The notes below the pieces were generated by a model. The model ran no database searches and was not told where the DNA came from. It saw only the letters and a list, made by a program, of their open reading frames with translations. A DNA stretch of 64,000 nt from Piscinibacter caeni. GTDB taxonomy: Bacteria > Pseudomonadota > Gammaproteobacteria > Burkholderiales > Burkholderiaceae_C. The stretch covers positions 79,411 to 143,410 of the forward strand of contig KZ836102.1 of NCBI GenBank assembly GCA_003265685.1. The letters are read 5' to 3'. Shown in pieces: positions 23,862 through 31,328 of the stretch; within the stretch, counting starts at the first letter, position 1; each line of letters starts with the position of its first letter. A program made the translations under genes and the position numbers.

Positions 23862-24250
23862 TTGCGAGGCCTGCGCTTGGGTCGAGGAAGAGGTTCGGGT
23901 AGATCGCGCGGACAGATCTCGAGCAGGTCTTCCGGGCGATCTGGCATGTCGATGCCGGCATCGGCCAGGATCGAAAGGACGGCCTCGATGTAGTCGGAGA
24001 ACTCGGCGTGATCGAGAGAGGTAGTGCTGATCGCCTGCAGCGCAACGACGCCATCGGCGCCCCGGACCTCTTCCAGGCCCAGGATCTGTTCCTTGAACTC
24101 GTTGTGCAGGTACTTCTGCGCCTGGACAGGCGTGCCAGCCGGGAGGGTCGCGCGCGCGGCGTGCCGGATGATTGACCAGTAGTAGCGCCGCTGGATGGGG
24201 GACTGCTGCAGCGGTGCTGCGGCAGGCTGGGGCGGTGCGGACTGGCTCAC
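23858..24250 (-). CDS. NinB-like recombination protein
   Basis: 130 residues. The segment KYLHNEFKEQILGLEEV followed by STTSLDHAEFSDYIEAVL and AGIDMPD fits the phage NinB family (Orf of lambda, a recombination mediator that helps load RecA-type recombinases on SSB-coated DNA); normal length is about 140. The GTG at 24250 lies only a few bases after a TATGAT -10-like element, so the message may be leaderless. A Pro-rich N-terminus and a basic tail (PRPKRRPRK) frame the core. Assignment by motif memory, moderate. Confidence 0.65.
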   Translation of the reverse strand: MSQSAPPQPAAAPLQQSPIQRRYYWSIIRHAARATLPAGTPVQAQKYLHNEFKEQILGLEEVRGADGVVALQAISTTSLDHAEFSDYIEAVLSILADAGIDMPDRPEDLLEICPRDLPEPLPRPKRRPRK

Positions 24251-24310
24251 CCCAGAATCATATCAGTATCCGTTCTCCGCATCTAGCGTATCGTGACGTG
24301 TAGTAGGGCT
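24251..24310 (-). promoter_or_regulatory. promoter of the NinB-like operon
   Basis: Minus strand GATACTGATATGATTCTGG just before the GTG start, and a CTACACGTCA site (24294-24303) about 45 nt upstream. No Shine-Dalgarno; likely leaderless. Confidence 0.45.
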
Positions 24311-24325
24311 GTGCGGTCTCATCGC

Positions 24326-24378
24326 TCATGTGGTGCATCCCCTTGCGTACGAACCAACACCCCCTCCACCGGAGCCAC
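24326..24378 (+). promoter_or_regulatory. leader cassette of the plus-strand 24382 gene
   Basis: Box ATGTGGTGCATCCCC (24328-24342), about 40 nt before the start, then CGGAG. Confidence 0.55.
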
Positions 24379-24381
24379 CAC

Positions 24382-24738
24382 ATGAACCTCGATCTGCACA
24401 CCGCAGCAGCAGCTTCTGAGCCGACCCTTCTCGCGCAGGTTTGCGAGCAGTACGGCCTGGATCCGGCGCTGCGAGACATCTCGGAGACCTTCTGCGGCCA
24501 GTTCCATGTGGACGGGCCCGAAGACCCCGCGCGCGTCGCGCTCATCTCGGCTTTCGAGCTCGGGACGGCCGGAGCGCACGGGGCGGTCTGGGATCGAGAG
24601 CATCCGCCGCACGATGCGGTGATCGACAAGCTGGCAAGTCGCCTGCTCCAGACCTTCTGGGGCAACATCCGGGAGGTCGCACCATCGACCAAGCCGGACG
24701 ACATCTCCAAGCTCATCCGATCCTCGCTGCTGCACTGA
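24382..24738 (+). CDS. hypothetical protein, 118 residues
   Basis: ATG 24382 after CCGGAGCC; an upstream in-frame ATG at 24328 lies inside the promoter box and is unlikely. Helical and acidic, with DISETFCGQFHVDGPEDPARV. No family recognised. Plus-strand unit with its own terminator. Confidence 0.65.
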   Translation: MNLDLHTAAAASEPTLLAQVCEQYGLDPALRDISETFCGQFHVDGPEDPARVALISAFELGTAGAHGAVWDREHPPHDAVIDKLASRLLQTFWGNIREVAPSTKPDDISKLIRSSLLH

Positions 24739-24750
24739 TGCTCCAGACGC

Positions 24751-24790
24751 CGCCCGCCGTGACCTCACCGTCCGGCGGGCTTCGTCTTTT
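24751..24790 (+). terminator. plus-strand terminator after the 24382 gene
   Basis: Stem GCCCGCCG/CGGCGGGC followed by TTCGTCTTTT. Confidence 0.85.
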
Positions 24791-24801
24791 GCGCCGCGCG
24801 C

Positions 24802-24840
24802 GCAAAGAAAAACCCGAGCCTCATGAGAGGCCCGGGTCGG
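24802..24840 (-). terminator. terminator after the DndC-like gene
   Basis: Minus strand stem ACCCGGGCCTCTC/GAGGCTCGGGT followed by TTTTTCTTTG. Confidence 0.85.
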
Positions 24841-24844
24841 GTGG

Positions 24845-26668
24845 TTAGGCAGCTTCGAGCATGTCCTCCACCGTCTCATCCAGCGTCGACAGGAAGTCGG
24901 TCTGGCTGGAGTCGGTGGTGGCCTTGTGGGCCCACGCCTTGCGCGCGTTCGGTGGCAGTTGGCTGAAGGAGATCGTCTTGGCCAGCAGGTCCTCGATGTC
25001 GTACTCCAGGGTCAGACCAAGTCGGTCCTTGTAGGCAGTGCGCCGGCAGACCTCGTCGTGCTCGCTTTGCTGCGAGTGCGACACGGTCAGCACGCCGTAT
25101 GACACGTACCACTTGTAGGCCTCGGTGATCCCTCCCGGGAAGAAGCCGTTGTCGAACTTCTCGAGCATGCGATCCATCTCGAACTCGAGCATGAGGCTCA
25201 TGCTCTCGATGTCCACATCCAGCGACTGTCCGGTTTCCAGGTCCCACGCGGTTTCGCCGCTCGGGAGCACCTTCAGGTCCGGTGCGCAGCCACTGCCCTC
25301 GGTCAGCGCTTCCATGTAGGCGTCGCGCAGGCCGGTGAGGCCAAGGTAGTTCGCCGTCTCGTCCCAGTCTTCGCCGACGTAGAGGAACCGCGCGTCGGGG
25401 ACGTCGGTCTTCGGTGCCGTTTCGATTTCCGGGATCTCGTAGCGGACGCCACGCTCCCAGATGTCGCGCTTGTCGGCCCAGACCTGGTAGGGCTTGGCCA
25501 CGCCGTTCAAGCTCTGGATCGCGTCCAGCGCCAGCAGCATGTCGTCGGGCAGGATGCGGAACTTCGGACGTTCACCGGCGCGTCGTGCGCGCACAGTTTC
25601 GTCGTAGTCGAGTTGCATCATGTACCGCGTCAGCTCTCGGATCGTCGACGGGTGGAACGTGTCCGGCTGCACCGCGATGAACCCCGCGCGGATCGTGCGA
25701 CCCACCCAGTGCCTGCGGCTCCAGTCGTACCTGATCGCCCTGAGAAACTTGTTCAGCCGATTGAGGCCTCGCGCGTACTCATAGCGTTCGTCGTGCTCGA
25801 GCATCGCTTCCAGGCTCTTGTCTTCTGCCTGGAGGCATACATAGCACCCATGACGCGCGCCGCAGCCGCCCTTCTTGGCCTTCGCGCCCTCGTGGATCGC
25901 ATCCGCCACCACTGCGCAGGACGTGCCTGCGGCGTGAGAGTAGATGCGCATCGTCTCCTCGAAGTCGGTGAACGCGGTCCAGACACCAGAGGTGACCATA
26001 CCCACGTACTCCCAGATGTCTTCGCTCGACCACATGGCCACCGGGCAAAGAACGAGTTCGTCGTCCTTGTTGCGCACCGGCACGTCAGCGCGATCGCCGC
26101 GCGCCTTCATGTGCATCGCACGCCGCTCGCTCTCGTCGAACCTGGTTCCCAGCAGCGTCACCGCTTCCGGGAGGTTCTGGTCCTTCAGCTGTCGGAACAG
26201 CTTCCGGCGATACGAACGCTGGGGCACGATCTTGTAGCTCACGGTGCAGTCACCCTTGGTGCCCGCCCAGCTCGGCAGCGCGCGCCCGCTGAGGATGCTC
26301 AACTGGAACGAGGATGCGAACGTCGGCGAGACGATCTTGGTGTGCACCCTGATGCCGCGCTCCTTGCAGAACTGCCGCACCTTGGCCAGCTCGGCCCGGT
26401 AGTGCTCCACGATCTCGGGGTTCTCCACGAGCGTGTCGCCCGTAGTGAAGATAACGAACGGCTTGCCTCCCTCGGCAGCGAACTCGGCTGCGGTGTTCAG
26501 CAGCAGGGCCGCCACGACGGACGAATCCTTGCCGCCCGAGAACGCGCAGACGGCGGGCCGGCCTTCGAGGAAGATGGCCTTGATGGCCTTGGTCGCGGAC
26601 TCGACACGCTCCTCGATCGAGGGCATGACTTCGTCCATGCGGAACAACTCAATCGTCTTGGTATCCAT
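24845..26668 (-). CDS. DndC-like PP-loop (PAPS reductase family) protein
   Basis: 607 residues; ATG 26668 with CAGGAG upstream. PP-loop SGGKDSS (44-50), then DTLVENPEIVEHY, TKGDCTVSYKIVPQRSYR and LLGTRFDESERR, followed by a Cys cluster GCGARHGCYVCLQ. This order resembles DndC, the ATP pyrophosphatase with an Fe-S cluster that activates sulfur transfer in DNA phosphorothioation. The other dnd genes (dndD/E/A) are not seen here, so it may be a stand-alone relative used for a different modification. The C-terminal 250 residues are not part of DndC as I know it. Confidence 0.8.
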   Translation of the reverse strand: MDTKTIELFRMDEVMPSIEERVESATKAIKAIFLEGRPAVCAFSGGKDSSVVAALLLNTAAEFAAEGGKPFVIFTTGDTLVENPEIVEHYRAELAKVRQFCKERGIRVHTKIVSPTFASSFQLSILSGRALPSWAGTKGDCTVSYKIVPQRSYRRKLFRQLKDQNLPEAVTLLGTRFDESERRAMHMKARGDRADVPVRNKDDELVLCPVAMWSSEDIWEYVGMVTSGVWTAFTDFEETMRIYSHAAGTSCAVVADAIHEGAKAKKGGCGARHGCYVCLQAEDKSLEAMLEHDERYEYARGLNRLNKFLRAIRYDWSRRHWVGRTIRAGFIAVQPDTFHPSTIRELTRYMMQLDYDETVRARRAGERPKFRILPDDMLLALDAIQSLNGVAKPYQVWADKRDIWERGVRYEIPEIETAPKTDVPDARFLYVGEDWDETANYLGLTGLRDAYMEALTEGSGCAPDLKVLPSGETAWDLETGQSLDVDIESMSLMLEFEMDRMLEKFDNGFFPGGITEAYKWYVSYGVLTVSHSQQSEHDEVCRRTAYKDRLGLTLEYDIEDLLAKTISFSQLPPNARKAWAHKATTDSSQTDFLSTLDETVEDMLEAA

Positions 26669-26674
26669 TCAAAG

Positions 26675-26769
26675 CTCCTGATGGAGCGAACCCGACCGCG
26701 CCTTGCGGGCACGTGGGGTCCGCAAAGGTTGTGGTCGGAATGACCGGATACGGGGAGATGACGAACAGC
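26675..26769 (-). promoter_or_regulatory. leader cassette of the DndC-like gene
   Basis: Minus strand box GCTGTTCGTCATCTCCCC (26751-26769) about 85 nt before the ATG; leader longer than average. Confidence 0.55.
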
Positions 26770-26796
26770 GGCTGCTAGGGCGAGGCCGCGCCGGCG

Positions 26797-26837
26797 CAAA
26801 GAAAAGCCCGCCGGTCCAAGAGGAACGCGGCGGGCGG
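26797..26837 (-). terminator. terminator after the 26851-28232 operon
   Basis: Minus strand stem CCCGCCGCG/CCGGCGGG with inner GTTCCTCTTGGAC, then CTTTTCTTTG. Nearly identical to the hairpin at 34.5 kb. Confidence 0.85.
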
Positions 26838-26850
26838 AGGGGTTGGGCGG

Positions 26851-27195
26851 TCAGGAAGCGCTGGGGCGCATCAGCCGCATGGCGTAGGTGCCTTCGACTT
26901 CACGCTGGGCCAGGCCCAGGAAGCGTTCGGCAGCGGCAGCGATGCTGGCATCGTCTGCGTTCGCGAAGATGCAGACGCCGCAGCTCGCCAGGACATCGCG
27001 TCCTTCGCTGTAGTAGCTGCCGCCGATCCAGTGCCTGCCGTCGTCGCCGGGCCAGCACCAGGCGGAAGCCGCCTTGACGCCGACTGCCGTCTCGAAGTGC
27101 TTGGCGACGAAGTCGTCGCGTCCAGCCTTTTCGGTCCAGCCGCCGGCACGCAGCAGTTGCAGCACCTTCTCGGGCACGTTGGGTTGCAAGCTCAT
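26851..27195 (-). CDS. hypothetical protein, 114 residues
   Basis: ATG 27195 chosen; a GTG at 27210 that overlaps the upstream stop (GTGA) is equally possible and would add five residues. Contains AWCWPGDDGRHWIGGSYYSEGRD split by aromatic residues, and a Cys pair ASCGVCIF. No family recognised. Second gene of an operon with the 341-residue protein. Confidence 0.6.
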   Translation of the reverse strand: MSLQPNVPEKVLQLLRAGGWTEKAGRDDFVAKHFETAVGVKAASAWCWPGDDGRHWIGGSYYSEGRDVLASCGVCIFANADDASIAAAAERFLGLAQREVEGTYAMRLMRPSAS

Positions 27196-27206
27196 GGCCA
27201 GTCCCG

Positions 27207-28232
27207 TCACGCCAGGTCGAGCTGCTCGGTTTCGTTCTGGGAGTTCGCAGCCTGGTCCACATGGAACCGGACGTACTCATTGCCAAGGTGACGAAGACCG
27301 TACAGCTGGCTGTCGTTCAGGTCGCCCAGCTTGACGTCGACGTTGCCCAGCGCAGGAAGGCCCAGCGCCGTGCACAGCTCGTCGAACTTGCCGCGGTGGT
27401 ACCGCTCTTCTTCTGGAGGGCGCACGAGCGTGACGCGCGTCGAAGCCGGCAGCACCGTCTTGCTCTTGAGCACCTTGCGGAACTCGCGCAGCGCAGGCTC
27501 CGCGGAGCCGGGCGTCGCCATCTCGAGCTCGATTACCTCGTTCGACACGAAGCTGCCCACCGTGCTGTATTCCCAGCCCGTGAGGCGCGCGCCGTCGCGA
27601 CCGACGATCACATGCTCCTGCTCGGTGCCACAGGTCGAAGCCCCCGGGAGGGTGTAGACCTGCACGTCCAGCGAAACCTTCGCCGGCGCCGGAATCGGCG
27701 TGCCGATCTCCGGGAACGGGATGCTGCGGTACACCGCGTTGCTGAAGAAGCGCCAAGCGTAGAAGCCCTCGAATCGACCATCGGTCAGGTCAGCCAGCAG
27801 GCGCAGGGCGCCGTCGGCGTTCATGTCGATGGTCAACTTCGGGCCCTCGGCGGCCGGGAAGCCATACGAAGCGAGCAGAGCGTTCACCGCGTCGCGGTGA
27901 GCCTCCGGCAGCTTGTACAGGCCGGGCCCGAACTCGCCTTCGACCAGGCCCTTTTCCAGGCGAACGGGGTTCGCCAGGTGCTCGCGCCAGTGCTTGATCC
28001 AGGCCGATGGCGTGCGGGCGTCACCCCGCAGGCTGCCGCCCTCGATGGCGCCGGCAGAGCGGATCATGCGCGCGATACAGGCCTCGTAGGTGCCGAAGAA
28101 CGTGGTGCACCAGCGCGGGGTGCGCGGGTGCACGTTCGACTCGTAGCTCTGCTCCGACAGCAGGAAGAACACGGTGCCCTTCTCGTCGACGCAGGCCGCG
28201 GCCGCCTTTCCGACCACGTAGGTGGAACTCAT
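27207..28232 (-). CDS. hypothetical protein, 341 residues
   Basis: ATG 28232 after AAGGAGA. Mixed alpha/beta with several aromatic stretches (FEGFYAWRFFSNAVY). Near the middle TLPGASTCGTEQEHVIVGRD is notable but matches no motif I know. Function unknown. Operon with the 114-residue gene below. Confidence 0.65.
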   Translation of the reverse strand: MSSTYVVGKAAAACVDEKGTVFFLLSEQSYESNVHPRTPRWCTTFFGTYEACIARMIRSAGAIEGGSLRGDARTPSAWIKHWREHLANPVRLEKGLVEGEFGPGLYKLPEAHRDAVNALLASYGFPAAEGPKLTIDMNADGALRLLADLTDGRFEGFYAWRFFSNAVYRSIPFPEIGTPIPAPAKVSLDVQVYTLPGASTCGTEQEHVIVGRDGARLTGWEYSTVGSFVSNEVIELEMATPGSAEPALREFRKVLKSKTVLPASTRVTLVRPPEEERYHRGKFDELCTALGLPALGNVDVKLGDLNDSQLYGLRHLGNEYVRFHVDQAANSQNETEQLDLA

Positions 28233-28239
28233 CTTGATC

Positions 28240-28304
28240 TCCTTGTGAAAGAGGGCCGCCCGGGATGGGCGGCGTCAGCCTCATGGCAGGGGATGCAGAA
28301 CACG
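28240..28304 (-). promoter_or_regulatory. leader cassette of the 26851-28232 operon
   Basis: Minus strand box CGTGTTCTGCATCCCC and the strong hairpin GCCGCCCATCCCGGGCGGC (28255-28273), then AAGGAGA. Confidence 0.6.
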
Positions 28305-28322
28305 CAAGGCCACGCCGAGCGG

Positions 28323-28362
28323 CCAAAGAAAAGCCCGCCGGATCAGGTGATCGCGGCGGGCG
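28323..28362 (-). terminator. terminator after the 28369-28827 gene
   Basis: Minus strand stem GCCCGCCGCGATCA/TGATCCGGCGGGC followed by TTTTCTTTGG. Confidence 0.85.
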
Positions 28363-28368
28363 GAGGGC

Positions 28369-28827
28369 TTAGAGGCCGGACTCGCGGCAGAAGCCGAGAG
28401 CGGTCTGGTGCCGGTGACCGGCGGCCATGAAGTGCAGGACAGCCAGGCGATGGTGGTCGCCTTTGCTGTAGGCGTGCTGGCGCAAGCGTTCCTTGTGCGC
28501 CTCCGAGAACTCGTCTCGGCCGATGGCGGACACCTTGTAGTCGTGGATCCCGAAGTTCCTGCCGAACGTCGCCTGCGCGGCCTCGTCGGCCGTGTCGGAC
28601 CAGCCCTGGCGGTGCTTGAGTGCGAGCTCCACGTGGCCTCGCGCGATACTGCGATGCTGCTCGGCGGTCAGGCCGGGCATGTAGCGACGCAGCAGCCGGC
28701 GACCGCCGGCCGGGTCCATGGTGCTCATGACGGACACGCGGCGCGTGTAGCCGCCCCAGCCGCGGCGCGGCTCAGCGTGGTACGCCGGATGGTCGAGGCG
28801 CAAGGCCTCTTGCTCGATGTTGCTCAT
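28369..28827 (-). CDS. hypothetical protein, 152 residues
   Basis: ATG 28827 preceded by AAGGAGA. Basic and helical, with RRLLRRYMPGLTAEQHRSIARG and many His (HAYSKGDHHRLAVLHFMAAG). No family recognised. Monocistronic. Confidence 0.65.
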   Translation of the reverse strand: MSNIEQEALRLDHPAYHAEPRRGWGGYTRRVSVMSTMDPAGGRRLLRRYMPGLTAEQHRSIARGHVELALKHRQGWSDTADEAAQATFGRNFGIHDYKVSAIGRDEFSEAHKERLRQHAYSKGDHHRLAVLHFMAAGHRHQTALGFCRESGL

Positions 28828-28834
28828 GTCGATC

Positions 28835-28888
28835 TCCTTGGGTGAAAGGTGCGGTCGTGCACCTCATGCCCTGGGGATGCGCTACACC
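28835..28888 (-). promoter_or_regulatory. leader cassette of the 28369-28827 gene
   Basis: Minus strand box GGTGTAGCGCATCCCC about 45 nt before the start. Confidence 0.55.
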
Positions 28889-28893
28889 TGGCA

Positions 28894-28932
28894 GCAAAAG
28901 AAGAACCCCTCGCTGGCATGGCCAGGAGGGGT
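28894..28932 (-). terminator. terminator after the 28946-29617 gene
   Basis: Minus strand stem GACCCCTCCTGG/CCAGCGAGGGGTT followed by CTTCTTTTGC. Confidence 0.8.
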
Positions 28933-28945
28933 CGTGGGGGTTACA

Positions 28946-29617
28946 TCAGCGCGGGAACTGCTTCGCCAGGCGCTCGTAGATCTGCGCGATCGAGTCGACG
29001 CAGTCGCCGCCGTTGATCGGGTCGTCCGTCGCGAAGCCCATCTCGACCAGCTCGCCCATCAGGCGGTCCAGGGCGCGGGCCTTGCGGATGACGGTGTCGT
29101 CGATCTGCGGGATCAGCTTCAGCAGCTCCTTGGCGACCTCGATGTGTCGGTCGGCCTGCGCAGCGTCGGCGGCGCGGTCGGCACTCTCCGGGCTGCTGAG
29201 CAACTCGACCAGCGATTCGAGGGCGTAACGGGTGACGTCACGGCGCTCGGCGTTCAGGTCGGGCACACTGGTGCCGATCACGAGCTCGCGGTTCTGCGCC
29301 AGGATCTGGCCGAGCACCTCGAGGTTGATCTCGCGCTTGACGCCGTCCGGGAACAGCTGATCGGCGAACACCGTCGACATGTCCTGCGTGAGCTGGTCGG
29401 CCGTCGCGTAGACGTCGGCCCAGCCTTCGGCGTGCTCGTCGATGTAGGCCTCGCGGTCCGAGTCGCTGTCGAACTCGCGCTGGCCACTGTCGGCCATCTC
29501 CGTCGCGCACAAGCGCTTGGCATGGTCCGTGTCCGCGGCGCGTACCGTGGTCGAGTAGGTGCCTTCGCCGTCGATGTCGTCGGCGTTGTAGGGCATGGTC
29601 ACGTTGAAGAATTGCAT
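28946..29617 (-). CDS. hypothetical acidic protein, 223 residues
   Basis: ATG 29617 with CGGAGAG upstream. Begins MQFFNVTMPYNADDIDGEGT, a beta-rich start also seen in small plasmid proteins that share a VxxADTxxxA pattern (here RAADTDHAKRL). Strongly acidic, with a helical C-terminal half. No family recognised. Confidence 0.65.
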   Translation of the reverse strand: MQFFNVTMPYNADDIDGEGTYSTTVRAADTDHAKRLCATEMADSGQREFDSDSDREAYIDEHAEGWADVYATADQLTQDMSTVFADQLFPDGVKREINLEVLGQILAQNRELVIGTSVPDLNAERRDVTRYALESLVELLSSPESADRAADAAQADRHIEVAKELLKLIPQIDDTVIRKARALDRLMGELVEMGFATDDPINGGDCVDSIAQIYERLAKQFPR

Positions 29618-29624
29618 GTGGTCT

Positions 29625-29677
29625 CTCCGGGAAAAGGGCGCGGAATTGCGCCTGGTACCCCGGGGATGCCGATAGCC
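29625..29677 (-). promoter_or_regulatory. leader cassette of the 28946-29617 gene
   Basis: Minus strand box GGCTATCGGCATCCCC and hairpin GGCGCAATTCCGCGCC (29637-29652). Confidence 0.6.
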
Positions 29678-29695
29678 GATGCATACGCGCCGTGC

Positions 29696-29739
29696 CGCAA
29701 AGAAAAGCCCCGCAGGCGACCGAAGTCGCGAGCGGGGCG
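29696..29739 (-). terminator. terminator after the 29746-31190 operon
   Basis: Minus strand stem GCCCCGCTCGCGAC/GTCGCCTGCGGGGC followed by TTTTCTTTGCGG. Confidence 0.85.
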
Positions 29740-29745
29740 GTGGGG

Positions 29746-30027
29746 TTAGGCCGTGAAGTAGCCGGCGGTCGGGTCGAACCGGTGTTGCCATGGGTAGGCA
29801 ACGGTCAGTCCGAGCTCGGTCGCGAGCGTCTCCTGGCAGATCTCGGCGAAGTTCATTCGCCGGTAGGCCGCGTTCAGCTGGTCGATCATCGGGCTGTCAG
29901 GCCCTTCGATCTCTCCGTTGTCCGGCACGATGTACAGCGCACCATCCTCGTCCAAATACCAGTGGCCGGCATCCAGGTCGGGGTTGCGAACGCAGCAGCC
30001 TGCTTCGTTGTCGTAGCCGATGGCCAT
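29746..30027 (-). CDS. small hypothetical protein, 93 residues
   Basis: ATG 30027 with AAGGA upstream. Contains AGHWYLDEDGALYIVPDNGE, a small beta hairpin-like module, and ends HRFDPTAGYFTA. No family recognised. Third gene of a three-gene operon (187, 183 and 93 residues). Confidence 0.65.
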   Translation of the reverse strand: MAIGYDNEAGCCVRNPDLDAGHWYLDEDGALYIVPDNGEIEGPDSPMIDQLNAAYRRMNFAEICQETLATELGLTVAYPWQHRFDPTAGYFTA

Positions 30028-30044
30028 GCTCTGTCCTTGGTAGG

Positions 30045-30596
30045 TCAGCGCAGGGCGGCGGCGTCGGCGCTCTCTTCGGCGGCCGCGCGCTTGGCGTAGG
30101 CCGCGAAGATGGGCATGAGCCCCATCTCGCGGATGAAGCCTTCCAGGTGGATCACCTGGCTGGCCTCGTTCCAGCCTTGCGCGTTGCAGGTCGCTTCCCA
30201 GTCGCTCTCGCCGAGCGGTTCCGTCACGTCGCCGCGGATCTTCTCCGCGTTGACGCCCAGGGTCAGGGCGAAGTCGAGGTTGGGCTCTTCCACCGGGGGC
30301 ATGTCCAGCCCCTGGCGAATGACCTTGCCGCTCTCGGTCTTGTACGTGAGCGACGGCTCGAGCCAGATGGCGCCGTTCGAGTCGCAGTAGGCCGTGTGCC
30401 CGCCGATGGCCACCGTGTCGGGGTAGTTGCCGTCGTCGTAGTCGTCGCCGCACTCGTGGGTGAAGCTGCCGTCCTCGTCACGGTAGAAGTGCCGCACCGA
30501 GTGGGTGCTGAGGTTGCCCTCCAGCGTGTTGACGATCTCGGTACCGGCCGGCGAGAAGGCGACCAGGTCGCCGAGGATCTTGAACTTCTTGGTCAT
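30045..30596 (-). CDS. hypothetical protein, 183 residues
   Basis: ATG 30596 with ACGGAAA upstream. Acidic, with YDDGNYPDTVAIGGHTAYCD, then a helical Ala-rich end. No family recognised. Middle gene of the operon; only 30 nt without a terminator separate it from the upstream gene. Confidence 0.65.
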   Translation of the reverse strand: MTKKFKILGDLVAFSPAGTEIVNTLEGNLSTHSVRHFYRDEDGSFTHECGDDYDDGNYPDTVAIGGHTAYCDSNGAIWLEPSLTYKTESGKVIRQGLDMPPVEEPNLDFALTLGVNAEKIRGDVTEPLGESDWEATCNAQGWNEASQVIHLEGFIREMGLMPIFAAYAKRAAAEESADAAALR

Positions 30597-30626
30597 GGTG
30601 GGGTTTCCGTTGGGTGAAAGGGTTGG

Positions 30627-31190
30627 TCAGATGTCGCCGGTGGCGTTGCGGTAGGTGTCGCGGACGGCCGGCAGGCCGGCGTAGGCCAGGCGCTGCTCGG
30701 GGGTGAGCAGTTCCCACATGGCGCGCAGGAAGTCCTGCAGGTCGCCGACCTCGTGGTCGGGTTCCGAGTCCTCCCCGTGCTGCTTGGCGGCCTCGATGAG
30801 GACCTCCAGCGGCTCGAAGTCGACCGGTTCCGGCTGAGCCTCGGGAGCCGCCAGGACCTGGATCTCCTTCTCGGGGAAGGCGATCACGTTGGCGAACTCT
30901 TCGCGGTCGGGTTCGAACTGGTCGCCCAGGAACGCCTGGAACTCGGCCTCGCCGAACTGCGCGCCGGCGGGGACGCCGAACGCGTAGTGGCTCGAACCGT
31001 GGCGGTGATCGTGCTGGCCGATGACCAGGCCGAACGACGCGCCTTCCAGCTTCTTCGCCACGGCCGCGGCCGCGTCGACGGCATCGCCGCTGGTCACGGT
31101 GTAGCCGTCGGCACAGCCGTCGGCGGCGGACATGGAGGCGATCTCGGCCACGAGGGCCAGCAGGGGCTGGACTTGGGAACGGGTGTACAT
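30627..31190 (-). CDS. hypothetical protein, 187 residues
   Basis: ATG 31190 after AAGGAGA. N-terminal helix (MYTRSQVQPLLALVAEIASM), a His-rich loop (GQHDHRHGSSHYAFG) and an acidic C-terminal half. No family recognised. First gene of the operon, behind a GCGGCCGC-type leader. Confidence 0.65.
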   Translation of the reverse strand: MYTRSQVQPLLALVAEIASMSAADGCADGYTVTSGDAVDAAAAVAKKLEGASFGLVIGQHDHRHGSSHYAFGVPAGAQFGEAEFQAFLGDQFEPDREEFANVIAFPEKEIQVLAAPEAQPEPVDFEPLEVLIEAAKQHGEDSEPDHEVGDLQDFLRAMWELLTPEQRLAYAGLPAVRDTYRNATGDI

Positions 31191-31196
31191 GGGTTT

Positions 31197-31255
31197 CTCC
31201 TTGGGTGGATGCGGCTTGCGGCCGCGGGTCTAGGTCAAGGGTGATGAGGAACACC
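31197..31255 (-). promoter_or_regulatory. leader cassette of the 29746-31190 operon, GCGGCCGC type
   Basis: Minus strand box GGTGTTCCTCATCACCC, hairpin GCGGCCGCAAGCCGC, then CACCCAAGGAGAAACCC. Confidence 0.65.
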
Positions 31256-31279
31256 GAAGGACAAGCCGGCGGGCCCCGG

Positions 31280-31313
31280 CAAAGAAAAAGCCGCCCGGTG
31301 AGGGGCGGCTTTG
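31280..31313 (-). terminator. terminator after the 31329-33203 gene
   Basis: Minus strand stem AAGCCGCCCC/CGGGCGGCTT followed by TTTCTTTGCC. Confidence 0.85.
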
Positions 31314-31328
31314 AGGGGTTTGCTGGGG

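Noticed and set aside
24845-26668. Dnd phosphorothioation cluster
   Set aside because: Only a DndC-like protein is present; dndA, dndD and dndE are not nearby.
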